Assembly (NCBI GenBank): GCA_028868515.1
Contig: JAGWUI010000001.1
Span: 218,111-282,110, forward strand
DNA length: 64,000 nt
Reading direction: 5' to 3'
Source of the DNA: Gammaproteobacteria bacterium
GTDB taxonomy: Bacteria; Pseudomonadota; Gammaproteobacteria; Pseudomonadales; Moraxellaceae
The position numbers and the translations under genes were made by a program. Within the stretch, counting starts at the first letter, position 1, and each line of letters starts with the position of its first letter. The notes beneath the pieces were generated by a model. That model saw only the letters and a list, made by a program, of their open reading frames with translations, was not told where the DNA came from and did no database searches. Below are positions 8,670 through 16,760 of this stretch, in pieces.

Positions 8670-9251
8670 CTACAAAAAATCCCACCGCCGAATAACACAC
8701 GCTTGCCCATGCTGTACACCATGTGCATCAATCACATTCCACAGCACAGTATTTTGGATTTTAAAACGGTGACCATTTTTAGCAATACGAATGCCTTCAT
8801 ACGTATCGATATATCCTTTACTTTGCGCTTCTTGTAAAAGTCGGTCACGTTCCTCTTGCAACATTTGCTCCGCAGAAAGACGTGATGGTAATGTAATAAA
8901 CTCATCCCATGTCATTTGCCATAGTTGTTGTGCTGTTTGATTGGCATAACGAAAAATAGGATCTGCTTCCATACCATGTGAGACTAGAGCAAATGGCGCT
9001 TCATATAATCTTTGGGCGAGATCCAAACCAGACGATATTAAAGGCTGTCCAGTAAGTCGTAAAAAACTTTCAGCGAGTAAGTTGCTATAGGTGATGATTT
9101 CTGGGTTTTCGTAAGGTTGCATTAAACTTCCATCTAATTTCACATTAGGTAATTCAATCTGGAATACCCGACTGGCAACCTTCTCTTTGCGTTTAATTGC
9201 ACTAACCTCTTGAATTGAGCTGACCAGTTCATCAAAAAGCTGATTATCCAT
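8670..9251 (-). CDS. MEKHLA domain-containing protein
   Basis: A 193-aa soluble protein that resembles the MEKHLA family, a PAS-like fold first noted in plant HD-ZIP III proteins and found in bacteria. Fitting features are ALVSHGMEADPIFRYANQTA, the following LWQMTWDEF, and a C-terminal strand-rich part ending GQACVIRRWDF. Bacterial members are assumed to be sensors but have no known ligand. It starts 6 nt after pqiC, so it is very likely the last gene of the pqi operon. That linkage suggests an envelope-related sensing role; this is inference. Confidence 0.75.
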   Translation of the reverse strand: MDNQLFDELVSSIQEVSAIKRKEKVASRVFQIELPNVKLDGSLMQPYENPEIITYSNLLAESFLRLTGQPLISSGLDLAQRLYEAPFALVSHGMEADPIFRYANQTAQQLWQMTWDEFITLPSRLSAEQMLQEERDRLLQEAQSKGYIDTYEGIRIAKNGHRFKIQNTVLWNVIDAHGVQHGQACVIRRWDFL

Positions 9252-9257
9252 TTTTTA

Positions 9258-9950
9258 TCAACTACAAACCGCTTCCACAGGCTTAGCCCCACCCTCCAAA
9301 GTCACAACCGACTCTGCAATAGCGTTCGTCACTTTATCTAGCGATTGCCGTGAAGCTGTCACAACTGCATCAACCTCACTGGTTGAATCTGTATTTGCAG
9401 GTAAACTAAACATCATGCGACATGCAATCGAATGTGGCTTATTTGGAGGTGCATTAGGCGCTAAATTGACTGAATCTTCAATTCGACTCACCGTCCAAGT
9501 TGCCGCAACATGAATATTATCAATAGTATTCTTTGAAGTCCCTTGAAGCGCATCAAAATTAGAAAAATTCGCTGCGATCCGATACACAGGCAACGATGTC
9601 GCAGAACCACTCGCATAACGATCGACCGCACCCAAACGCTGTAACAATCCAGCAGACAATCCATCTTTAAGTTCTGAGCTGAGCGTCGAAGTCCAACGCT
9701 GTTGATCAAGGACTCGAGATTGCCCATTGGTCGTTTGTAAAACAAGCTGTGTCCGATCTAGGCGGTCTGGTAAATCAACAGGAAGCACCTCAATCACACG
9801 AACAACGTTTGTCTGTACAGGCTGTTTGATCATAGTCGTCAGCGTGTAGTAATTCGGCGTTGGTGAAGAACTACATGCACTAAGCAATAAAGCTGAGCTA
9901 ATACCAGTACAGTACACAAACGGTCTGAAAGTTTTGATCATTTTACTCAT
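9258..9950 (-). CDS. pqiC: outer-membrane lipoprotein component of Pqi system
   Basis: PqiC is the lipoprotein that anchors the PqiB tunnel at the outer membrane. The 230-aa product has a signal peptide ending in the lipobox LSAC followed by SSSPTPNYYTL, typical of the ABC-type transport auxiliary (DUF330) family. The central region (RVIEVLPVDLPDRLDRTQLV) also fits the family. Its ATG overlaps the pqiB stop by 4 bp, so the two are translationally coupled. A second ATG (M4) is possible. Confidence 0.92.
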   Translation of the reverse strand: MSKMIKTFRPFVYCTGISSALLLSACSSSPTPNYYTLTTMIKQPVQTNVVRVIEVLPVDLPDRLDRTQLVLQTTNGQSRVLDQQRWTSTLSSELKDGLSAGLLQRLGAVDRYASGSATSLPVYRIAANFSNFDALQGTSKNTIDNIHVAATWTVSRIEDSVNLAPNAPPNKPHSIACRMMFSLPANTDSTSEVDAVVTASRQSLDKVTNAIAESVVTLEGGAKPVEAVCS

Positions 9951-11641
9951 GGTTTGCTTTTATCCTGATTTTTATCCTGATTCTTGTTTAGGCTTGGTGC
10001 TTTACCACGTATCAACGATTCTGGATGCTGTTCGATATAATCTGACATCAATTGCAATGATGCCGCAGCACGTGTCATTTGTTGCATTGCACGACGAATA
10101 TCTTGCTGCATTGGTGCATCACTTGCCAGCAGTGTCTGGGTTGACTGCATGGTTTTACGTGCATCATCCAAAGTTGCCTGCATCGCTGGTGCAACTTTGC
10201 CATCCATTTGCTTCATCAGCTGATTGGTTGAATCAATCGTCGTATTCATATTTGCCATAGTTTTTCGCAAATCCTGACCAATTTCATCCAACGGGAACTT
10301 CGTCAGCTTATCTGCAATCTGAGTGACTTGCGCTTGTAGGTTACTTAACTCCGTTGGTGTCGTTGGAATTTCAACCATGCCCTTATCAAACTTCAATTCC
10401 GCAGGTTTTGCTTTCGGGAAGAAATCCAGCGCAATATAATTTTGCCCAGTGAGAATATTTCCTGTACGCATTTGAGCACGTAAACCACGTTGAATAAACT
10501 CAGCCAATATTTTTTGATTAGGATCAAATTCACGACCATGCGATAAACGTGATGGATAAACCACAGCCACAACAGGCATACGTAATTGTCTATACGTAGC
10601 ATCAAACTCGACATTGATTGACTGAACATAACCCAGTTCAATACCTCGGAAATCAATCACTGAGCCTTTGGTGAGTCCACGTAAAGATTGATCAAAATAC
10701 ATCATGAAACGAATCGGCTTGCCATCTGATTCTTTTAATGCATCTTCTTGAGTTTGCGCTAGGTTAAACGATGCATTACTTGCAGCGACTTCGGCATCTG
10801 AGTTCTCAGGGAAACCAAAAGCAATCCCGCCAGAAACAATACTCGCTAGAGATTGAGTATTTACCTTAAACCCTGACGCATTCAATGAAACATCTAAGCC
10901 GCTTGCATGCCAGAAACGGGTATCTGTAGTCACATAGCGATCATAAGGTGCTTGGATAAAGATCTGTAATTGAACACTTTTACCATCATCAGCAAGTTTA
11001 TAACCACTAACTTGGCCGACATTAATACGGCGATAATAAATAGGCGAACCAATATCGAGTGAACCGAGATCACTCGATTGTAATGTGTATGTTTTGCCCG
11101 GTACATCTGCTGCAATCGCAGGAGGAGACTCTAAACCCGTAAAATCCTCACGCTTAGTTTGTGACTTACCACCATCTACGCCAATATATGCACCTGATAA
11201 TAAGGTACTAATCCCAGATATTCCGCCAGTCCCAATACGAGGACGCACCACCCAAAACCGCGCATCATCAACCGCAAAACTACTTGCAGATTTGCTCAAC
11301 TCAATTGTTACAACTACATGAGAATGGTCATCAGACAGTCCAATATTTTTCACTAAACCTATATCAACTTCTTTATAACGCACCGTTGTTTTGCCTGCTT
11401 GTAAACCATCAGCGCTACGAAATGACACATGAATTGTAGGCCCTGTATCCGTAATGACTTTCACAACCAAAGACAATCCAATTGCTAAAGCCACTAACGG
11501 AATAATCCAGACCAATGAAAAGCGCAAACCTTTTGGTTGTACTGTACGAGGTTCAGCCAAAACCTTTTCTGAAGGCAAATTTTCTGAAGATAGTTTCTCT
11601 GGTTCATCAGAATTATTATGGGATTGCTGTTGATCAGTCAT
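9947..11641 (-). CDS. pqiB: MCE-domain intermembrane transport protein PqiB
   Basis: PqiB forms a periplasm-spanning tunnel for lipid movement between the membranes. It has one N-terminal membrane helix (SLVWIIPLVALAIGLSLVV, about residues 42-60) followed by three MCE domains, recognisable at HVSFRSADGLQAGKTTVRYK, at YTLQSSDLGSLDIGSPIYYR, and at FMMYFDQSLRGLTKGSVIDF. A long amphipathic helical region follows (about residues 410-530). The tail has a small repeat, NQDKNQDKSKP. At 564 aa it is close to the E. coli length (546). It lies 8 bp after pqiA2. Confidence 0.96.
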   Translation of the reverse strand: MTDQQQSHNNSDEPEKLSSENLPSEKVLAEPRTVQPKGLRFSLVWIIPLVALAIGLSLVVKVITDTGPTIHVSFRSADGLQAGKTTVRYKEVDIGLVKNIGLSDDHSHVVVTIELSKSASSFAVDDARFWVVRPRIGTGGISGISTLLSGAYIGVDGGKSQTKREDFTGLESPPAIAADVPGKTYTLQSSDLGSLDIGSPIYYRRINVGQVSGYKLADDGKSVQLQIFIQAPYDRYVTTDTRFWHASGLDVSLNASGFKVNTQSLASIVSGGIAFGFPENSDAEVAASNASFNLAQTQEDALKESDGKPIRFMMYFDQSLRGLTKGSVIDFRGIELGYVQSINVEFDATYRQLRMPVVAVVYPSRLSHGREFDPNQKILAEFIQRGLRAQMRTGNILTGQNYIALDFFPKAKPAELKFDKGMVEIPTTPTELSNLQAQVTQIADKLTKFPLDEIGQDLRKTMANMNTTIDSTNQLMKQMDGKVAPAMQATLDDARKTMQSTQTLLASDAPMQQDIRRAMQQMTRAAASLQLMSDYIEQHPESLIRGKAPSLNKNQDKNQDKSKP

Positions 11642-11649
11642 TTTTTAAA

Positions 11650-12489
11650 TTAGCCTTTTCTGTCATTTATGTCTGGCGTAAGTGTTATCAATTGAGAATC
11701 TGATTCATGCTCTTGAGTCTTGTGGTCTTGATGGTCATGTTTCTGGTATCCAAGACAGTAATTATCCCAAATAATTCGTGGATCAAAACTCAATGAAGCC
11801 AACATTGTTAATACTACAACCGCACCGAATGCAACCGCACCAGGTCCAGCTGAAATTGATGCTAATGATTGCATTTGGATCAGCGCCGTCAATAAAGACA
11901 CCACAAACACATCAATCATCGACCAACGACCAATAAACTCGACCAATCGATATAGCGTTGCACATTGCTCTGGACGCCATCTTCTTTTATTCAACTCTTG
12001 CCGATGTACAGCAAGCAATAAAAAAATCAGGATCATCAACTTTAACATTGGAATAAAAATACTGGCGGTAAAAATAACAAACGCAACCAGATAGTCACTA
12101 TTCTTCCAGAAGTAAATTACCCCACTCATGATCGTATCTTTCTGCTCACCAAACAGTGAATCTGTGATCGTCATCGGTAGCAGATTCGCAGGAATATACA
12201 TAATCATTGCTGACAGCATCAGCGCCCAAGTTCGATCTAAGCTCGCAGGTTTACGCTGATGCAATATCGCATGACAACGACTACATGGCTGATGATTGAG
12301 CGCAAGTGGATTAAGCTGTCCACAACTGTGACAAACGATCAGTGATAAATCTTTTGCGGTCGATGGATTCAGGTACACCTGATCCATCTCAGCATGGCTA
12401 TTTTGATGACTGCCTTGATAGCTAGTTTGGTGAATAGCTTGGTGATCATTTTGCTGATGATCATTTTTCTTTTTAAGAAATATGTTCAC
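11650..12489 (-). CDS. pqiA: PqiA family membrane protein, second half
   Basis: This 279-aa protein corresponds to the C-terminal module of PqiA, an inner-membrane partner of PqiB. It has its own zinc-ribbon pair (CHSCGQ and CSRCHA) followed by about four membrane helices, with the family motif SMIDVFVVSLL. It differs from full-length PqiA (about 417 aa, two modules in one chain) in being a separate gene; the partner module is the upstream gene, which it overlaps by 17 bp. The first 35 residues and the last 25 are unusually rich in His, Gln and Asp (for example DHQQNDHQAIHQ and HDHQDHKTQEHE), possible metal-binding tails. Confidence 0.88.
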   Translation of the reverse strand: MNIFLKKKNDHQQNDHQAIHQTSYQGSHQNSHAEMDQVYLNPSTAKDLSLIVCHSCGQLNPLALNHQPCSRCHAILHQRKPASLDRTWALMLSAMIMYIPANLLPMTITDSLFGEQKDTIMSGVIYFWKNSDYLVAFVIFTASIFIPMLKLMILIFLLLAVHRQELNKRRWRPEQCATLYRLVEFIGRWSMIDVFVVSLLTALIQMQSLASISAGPGAVAFGAVVVLTMLASLSFDPRIIWDNYCLGYQKHDHQDHKTQEHESDSQLITLTPDINDRKG

Positions 12490-13159
12490 AATTTTCGACC
12501 TGATCCCAAATTTCAGTCACACTGACTGACACCACCAAAACAAGCAATACGGTTAACACTGCAAATGACCACAATGCAATACCCGGAATAATCACAACCA
12601 TCACCGCGAGTTTCACTAAAGTCACCAAGACTCCAATGAGAAACACCTCAATCATGCCCCAAATCCGAAAAATTCTAACAACTCTGAGCGCAAAAGCCAT
12701 TCCTACGGGTTGTTTGTTCCAAATCACTGTTGGTAACAATACATAAATCAGTAATAGCAGATCACATAGTGGAAAAATAAACGTCGTGAGTAAAACTAAA
12801 ACCGCAACAAATCCACGATCTGCATGAAACATCGCCATCACTGCACCAAGTAATGTTGTTTCTGAAAAATTTCCTTTTAAATCAATTTTTACGATTGGAA
12901 ATATATTACTGATAATAAAAACAATTAAACTTGCAATCACCAAAGGTAATAATTGTTGAATTGATCGACCATTTTTATAAAGAACCGCACCGCATCGAAT
13001 GCAATATGCCTTCGCGCCTTTTTTTAATTCGATACGTCGATAAACGACATCGCATTCTTCGCAGCAAACAAGATGAGTCACATTCTGATGATTGATATCA
13101 GATGTAGATTGTTCTTTTTTTATCAGTGAATCTGATGATTCAGAATCCATTAAATGCAT
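12473..13159 (-). CDS. pqiA: PqiA family membrane protein, first half
   Basis: A 228-aa protein matching the N-terminal module of PqiA. A zinc-ribbon-like pair (CCEEC and CIRCG) precedes four membrane helices, with the motif GMIEVFLIGVLVTLVK. The start may be the ATG at 13157-13159 or the in-frame ATG three codons later; neither has a good Shine-Dalgarno. It heads the operon pqiA1-pqiA2-pqiB-pqiC-MEKHLA. A MITE-like element ends 22 bp upstream, so transcription must begin inside or pass through that element. Confidence 0.88.
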   Translation of the reverse strand: MHLMDSESSDSLIKKEQSTSDINHQNVTHLVCCEECDVVYRRIELKKGAKAYCIRCGAVLYKNGRSIQQLLPLVIASLIVFIISNIFPIVKIDLKGNFSETTLLGAVMAMFHADRGFVAVLVLLTTFIFPLCDLLLLIYVLLPTVIWNKQPVGMAFALRVVRIFRIWGMIEVFLIGVLVTLVKLAVMVVIIPGIALWSFAVLTVLLVLVVSVSVTEIWDQVENCEHIS

Positions 13160-13180
13160 ATCAGCTTATCAATCAAGTTA

Positions 13181-13388
13181 TTAGGGCGTGCTGATATTTG
13201 GTCTTTGCGATGAAAAATGAGCGAAATTGGTCTTAGACAAGGCAATCCGTACAGACAATATCAATATATTGGCAAACGGATTAACGCAGGATAAGGACAA
13301 TTTAGCCATTTTTCATGCAAAAGCAATGTAGACAGCCTTAAGTTTTTCACCAAATTTACGGGCGAGATCAAATGTCAACACGCCCTAA
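13181..13388. mobile_element. MITE-like element, 208 bp, no coding capacity
   Basis: The ends form an imperfect terminal inverted repeat: the left 24 bp (TTAGGGCGTGCTGATATTTG plus GTCT) match the reverse complement of the right end at 21 of 24 positions. Further in, a second inverted pair (ATGAAAAATG at about 13209 and CATTTTTCAT at about 13305) allows a long hairpin. If the element proper is GGGCGTG to CACGCCC (13184-13385), it is flanked on both sides by TA, as a TA target duplication would leave. No open frame of note lies inside. The parent transposon is not identified. Confidence 0.7.
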
Positions 13389-13481
13389 GCATATTCTAAG
13401 AAACATAACATAAACTGATCTGAAGTCGTGCAACTTTAATGTATGAAATTAAAATCATTAACAAATGATGCTCTACACCAT

Positions 13482-13509
13482 AAAAAAACCTTTCTCATTA
13501 CAAGAAAGG
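13482..13509 (-). terminator. terminator of the M16 protease gene
   Basis: On the minus strand, CCTTTCT pairs with AGAAAGG across a 7-nt loop (TGTAATG) and is followed by seven T. It begins about 27 bp after the protease stop codon. Confidence 0.88.
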
Positions 13510-13535
13510 CTTTTTTGCTTTACTGGAAAGTTAAA

Positions 13536-16511
13536 TCAAACACGCTCAATCAAGAATCCTAACGAGATCAACTCATCTTCTTTGCCATAAGGTGCAACGA
13601 CTGAACGTTGCCGCTGTTCAGGTTTTAAGTATGTTTTTGCCACACGCTGTAAATCATCAATCGTGACCTCTAGCAATAATTTGCGTAAAGCTCGGCGCTG
13701 CTCAGGTGTGCGGCCATGCAATTGCGAATGACACGCGCCCATCGCTTCACCTGCTGGTGAGCTTGGTTTGTCCATTGCACCAATCAGACCCAAAATTGCT
13801 TCTTCTAATTGATAAGCTTCTTGTGGTGTATTGATTAACCAATCAATACTCGCTTGGAAATCAGCAAACGTTTCAGCTAAACGCGGATCACGATAACTAT
13901 GGAAACGGAACGCACAAGCATTACCATCATAGCCAGCACCACCGCCATACGCACCACCCTGTTCACGCAATGCACGATGCAAGAAACCATTCCGCAAATA
14001 TGGACCAAGCACCATCAATGCAGCAGTATCTGGATGATCAACCACTGTTGCTGGATATGCTGCCGCGCAGAATTGAACATTGGTCTGAATTAACCAAGCC
14101 GTATCCTGAGTAATTGATTGTTGTTGCGACTGATTTTGCTGCGTCATTGATTGAGCTTGAGATTGGCTAATCGTCCAAACTCTCTCAATTTCATCACTAA
14201 GTCTTGTCAATTGGCTTTCTTCCGCCACCAATAGGAACTGACGCGGTAAAGCAATCATTTGCTGATGCAATACGGACAAATCTTTGAGTAACTGAGTTTT
14301 CACCGACTCATCTTGCTCAATGTTGGTCAACAAATCTCGTAACCAAAGTAGTGCAGGTAAACCTGTATGTTCATATTCATGTTGGGCAAGCGCACTATAC
14401 GAACGTGATGCTGTTTGCATTGCATACGCATGACCCGAACCACTTAAACGTGACTGCCAACGTGATTTACGTTGTTGTAATAATTCAATAATCCGCTCCA
14501 CTTCATCCAAACGTAGTGAAATAAATGCATCGCGCAGTAATTGAATTGCTTCTAATTTATGAGTTAATGCTTTGGTTGAAAGCACCAAATATGCACTGAT
14601 TGTGCCTTGATCATTAATTGATGTGCGCAGGCTTGAACTTAAACTTACACCACCACTGACCGCAGTTTGCTGTTGTTGCAACTCTAGGTAATCCAAATCT
14701 CCTGCACCTACTGAGCCAACCAACGACACATACAGAGATAAGAGTTTGGTATTCAACAAGGTTTGAGGCACTTCAATCAAAACTTGGTTGTAATACAAAC
14801 CATTCGTGCCTGATGCATAGCTATGTAATAGTGCAGATTGTTTACCTGATTCTGATTGACCTAAGTTTAGTGATTTGGTCTCGCCCATTTGGATTTTTAA
14901 ATCGACAGGAATATCGGCTAAACCTACTTTCGGCAAAATAGACAAATCATCAACTTTTGCCTGTCGTGCTGCCAAAGCCGCCGCATCATGATCTAACTTT
15001 GCACGATCGTCATCGGTTAACCCTGCCTCAATTTTATCAAGGACAGCTTGTTCACATGCTTGATCCCGTGCAGTTTTTTCACTATCAGGATTAAGCACCA
15101 AACGCACACGATGTGGATTATCTAAAAGATGTTGTTTGACGAGATTTGGTAAGTAGTTTTTATCTTTTAAGTTCTCACGTAACTCCGCTAGCAATGGTTC
15201 AATTTGCCATACTGGCAAAGGATCACCGCCGTGAATCGCACTACCTAAGCCGTTGAGCAACAACTGCAAACCATACGGATAACTACCACCACCAATTTCA
15301 CGTTGCTGAAGTTCCATCTGATGCAAAACCGCCTCTACTTGCGCAGTTTGAATATCACCATTTGCCACTTTTTCAAGAATATTCAATACACCTTGTTCAA
15401 ATGCATCTGCCTGTTCTGGATTCGAACCTTGCAAACCACATAAAAAGCTCATTTCAAAATTACTATCATCTAAGCCCAACAGTGGTGATGGAGACTCACC
15501 TAAACCACAGGTTTCGATGTATTGACGTAACGGCGAAGCAGAATCTTCTAACAACACACCTTCAACTAAACGCAATGCGAAACGAGCCTTGATGTCAGTG
15601 GTTTTAGGTAATAACCACGCCATGACTAAATGCGTACGATTTTCTAATGTCTCACCTTCAGCTAAATCAACAGCGTAATTTGCTTCCACACGCTGCGGCT
15701 CGGTGTAACGCTGTTCTGGCACAGATTCTAAACGCACACCCTGACTAAATGTTGATAACGCTTGTTCTTCAAATTTTTGCTGTAAAACTGCTGGAGCAAG
15801 GTTGCCATACGTCATAAATACAGCATTACTCGGATGGTAATGTGAACGATAAAAATCAACGAGTTTCTGATGTGTTAGTTGCGGAATATCTGCTGGATCA
15901 CCACCAGAATTATAATGATAAGTTGTTGTTGGATAGAGAGTATGTGCTAATTGATGATAAAGCTGATCGACTGGCGAACTCATCGCGCCTTTCATTTCAT
16001 TAAATACGATGCCCTTATAAACAGGCTTACCATCTTCTAACTCAATACGAATGCCTTCTTGTGCAAAATCTAAAGGATCAATATTGGCATAAAAAGCTGC
16101 ATCTAGATAAACCGACAACAAGTTAAAAAAATCGGCTTCGTTTTGTGATGCAAATGGATATGCCGTCCAATCCGCCGATGTAAATGCGTTCATAAATGTA
16201 TTCAACGAACGACGAATCATCGAGAAAAATGGATCACGCACAGGAAAACGTTTTGAGCCACAAAGCGCCGTATGTTCTAACACATGCGCAACACCACTTG
16301 AATCCATCGGTTGCGTGCGAAACGCCACCATGAATACATTCTCATCATTATCTGCCGCAAGATGATAATGCAGTGCGCCCGTCACTTTATGGCGATATTC
16401 CTGCAATTCTGCAGATAAAGATTCAATTGGCTCACGACGTAAAAGTTCAAAAGTCTCAAATGCAAGAGCTGTGCGCTCAGTTGGTGATGTCGTGGGCAAT
16501 ACAGCGGTCAT
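13536..16511 (-). CDS. M16C insulinase-family metallopeptidase (PreP-like)
   Basis: A 991-aa zinc peptidase of the pitrilysin/insulinase family, closest in size and layout to presequence protease/falcilysin (M16C). The inverted zinc motif HVLEH is at residues 76-80, and the downstream glutamate region is seen in GIVFNEMKGAM. Four homologous domains form two halves in this family, and the C-terminal half has the substrate-binding Arg/Tyr region (GGAYGGGAGYDGNACAFRF). No signal peptide is visible, so it is probably cytoplasmic and degrades medium-length peptides. It is monocistronic, with its own terminator. Confidence 0.93.
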   Translation of the reverse strand: MTAVLPTTSPTERTALAFETFELLRREPIESLSAELQEYRHKVTGALHYHLAADNDENVFMVAFRTQPMDSSGVAHVLEHTALCGSKRFPVRDPFFSMIRRSLNTFMNAFTSADWTAYPFASQNEADFFNLLSVYLDAAFYANIDPLDFAQEGIRIELEDGKPVYKGIVFNEMKGAMSSPVDQLYHQLAHTLYPTTTYHYNSGGDPADIPQLTHQKLVDFYRSHYHPSNAVFMTYGNLAPAVLQQKFEEQALSTFSQGVRLESVPEQRYTEPQRVEANYAVDLAEGETLENRTHLVMAWLLPKTTDIKARFALRLVEGVLLEDSASPLRQYIETCGLGESPSPLLGLDDSNFEMSFLCGLQGSNPEQADAFEQGVLNILEKVANGDIQTAQVEAVLHQMELQQREIGGGSYPYGLQLLLNGLGSAIHGGDPLPVWQIEPLLAELRENLKDKNYLPNLVKQHLLDNPHRVRLVLNPDSEKTARDQACEQAVLDKIEAGLTDDDRAKLDHDAAALAARQAKVDDLSILPKVGLADIPVDLKIQMGETKSLNLGQSESGKQSALLHSYASGTNGLYYNQVLIEVPQTLLNTKLLSLYVSLVGSVGAGDLDYLELQQQQTAVSGGVSLSSSLRTSINDQGTISAYLVLSTKALTHKLEAIQLLRDAFISLRLDEVERIIELLQQRKSRWQSRLSGSGHAYAMQTASRSYSALAQHEYEHTGLPALLWLRDLLTNIEQDESVKTQLLKDLSVLHQQMIALPRQFLLVAEESQLTRLSDEIERVWTISQSQAQSMTQQNQSQQQSITQDTAWLIQTNVQFCAAAYPATVVDHPDTAALMVLGPYLRNGFLHRALREQGGAYGGGAGYDGNACAFRFHSYRDPRLAETFADFQASIDWLINTPQEAYQLEEAILGLIGAMDKPSSPAGEAMGACHSQLHGRTPEQRRALRKLLLEVTIDDLQRVAKTYLKPEQRQRSVVAPYGKEDELISLGFLIERV

Positions 16512-16760
16512 GGAAGCTCCAAAGCAGAAACTTGGCTCACTAATGAAGGATTAAAACCAACGAATTAGCCACCAAAAATATTTGTTGAATCAATCTTATC
16601 TTAATTGGGTATCTAGCTAAAGATAACAAGTCTTAAATTCAGTTTTACAATCAAATCACTCAATAAGAATGTTGTAAATCAAACGAATCCGTAATGAATT
16701 TTTAAAAGCTGTTCATTTTCTAAAAAAATCATAGAAACTTGCCTATTCCATTTCAATGTA

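Noticed and set aside
13181..13388. Element upstream of pqiA1 considered as an insertion sequence remnant
   Set aside because: No transposase fragment is readable in any frame, so it is reported as a non-autonomous element.
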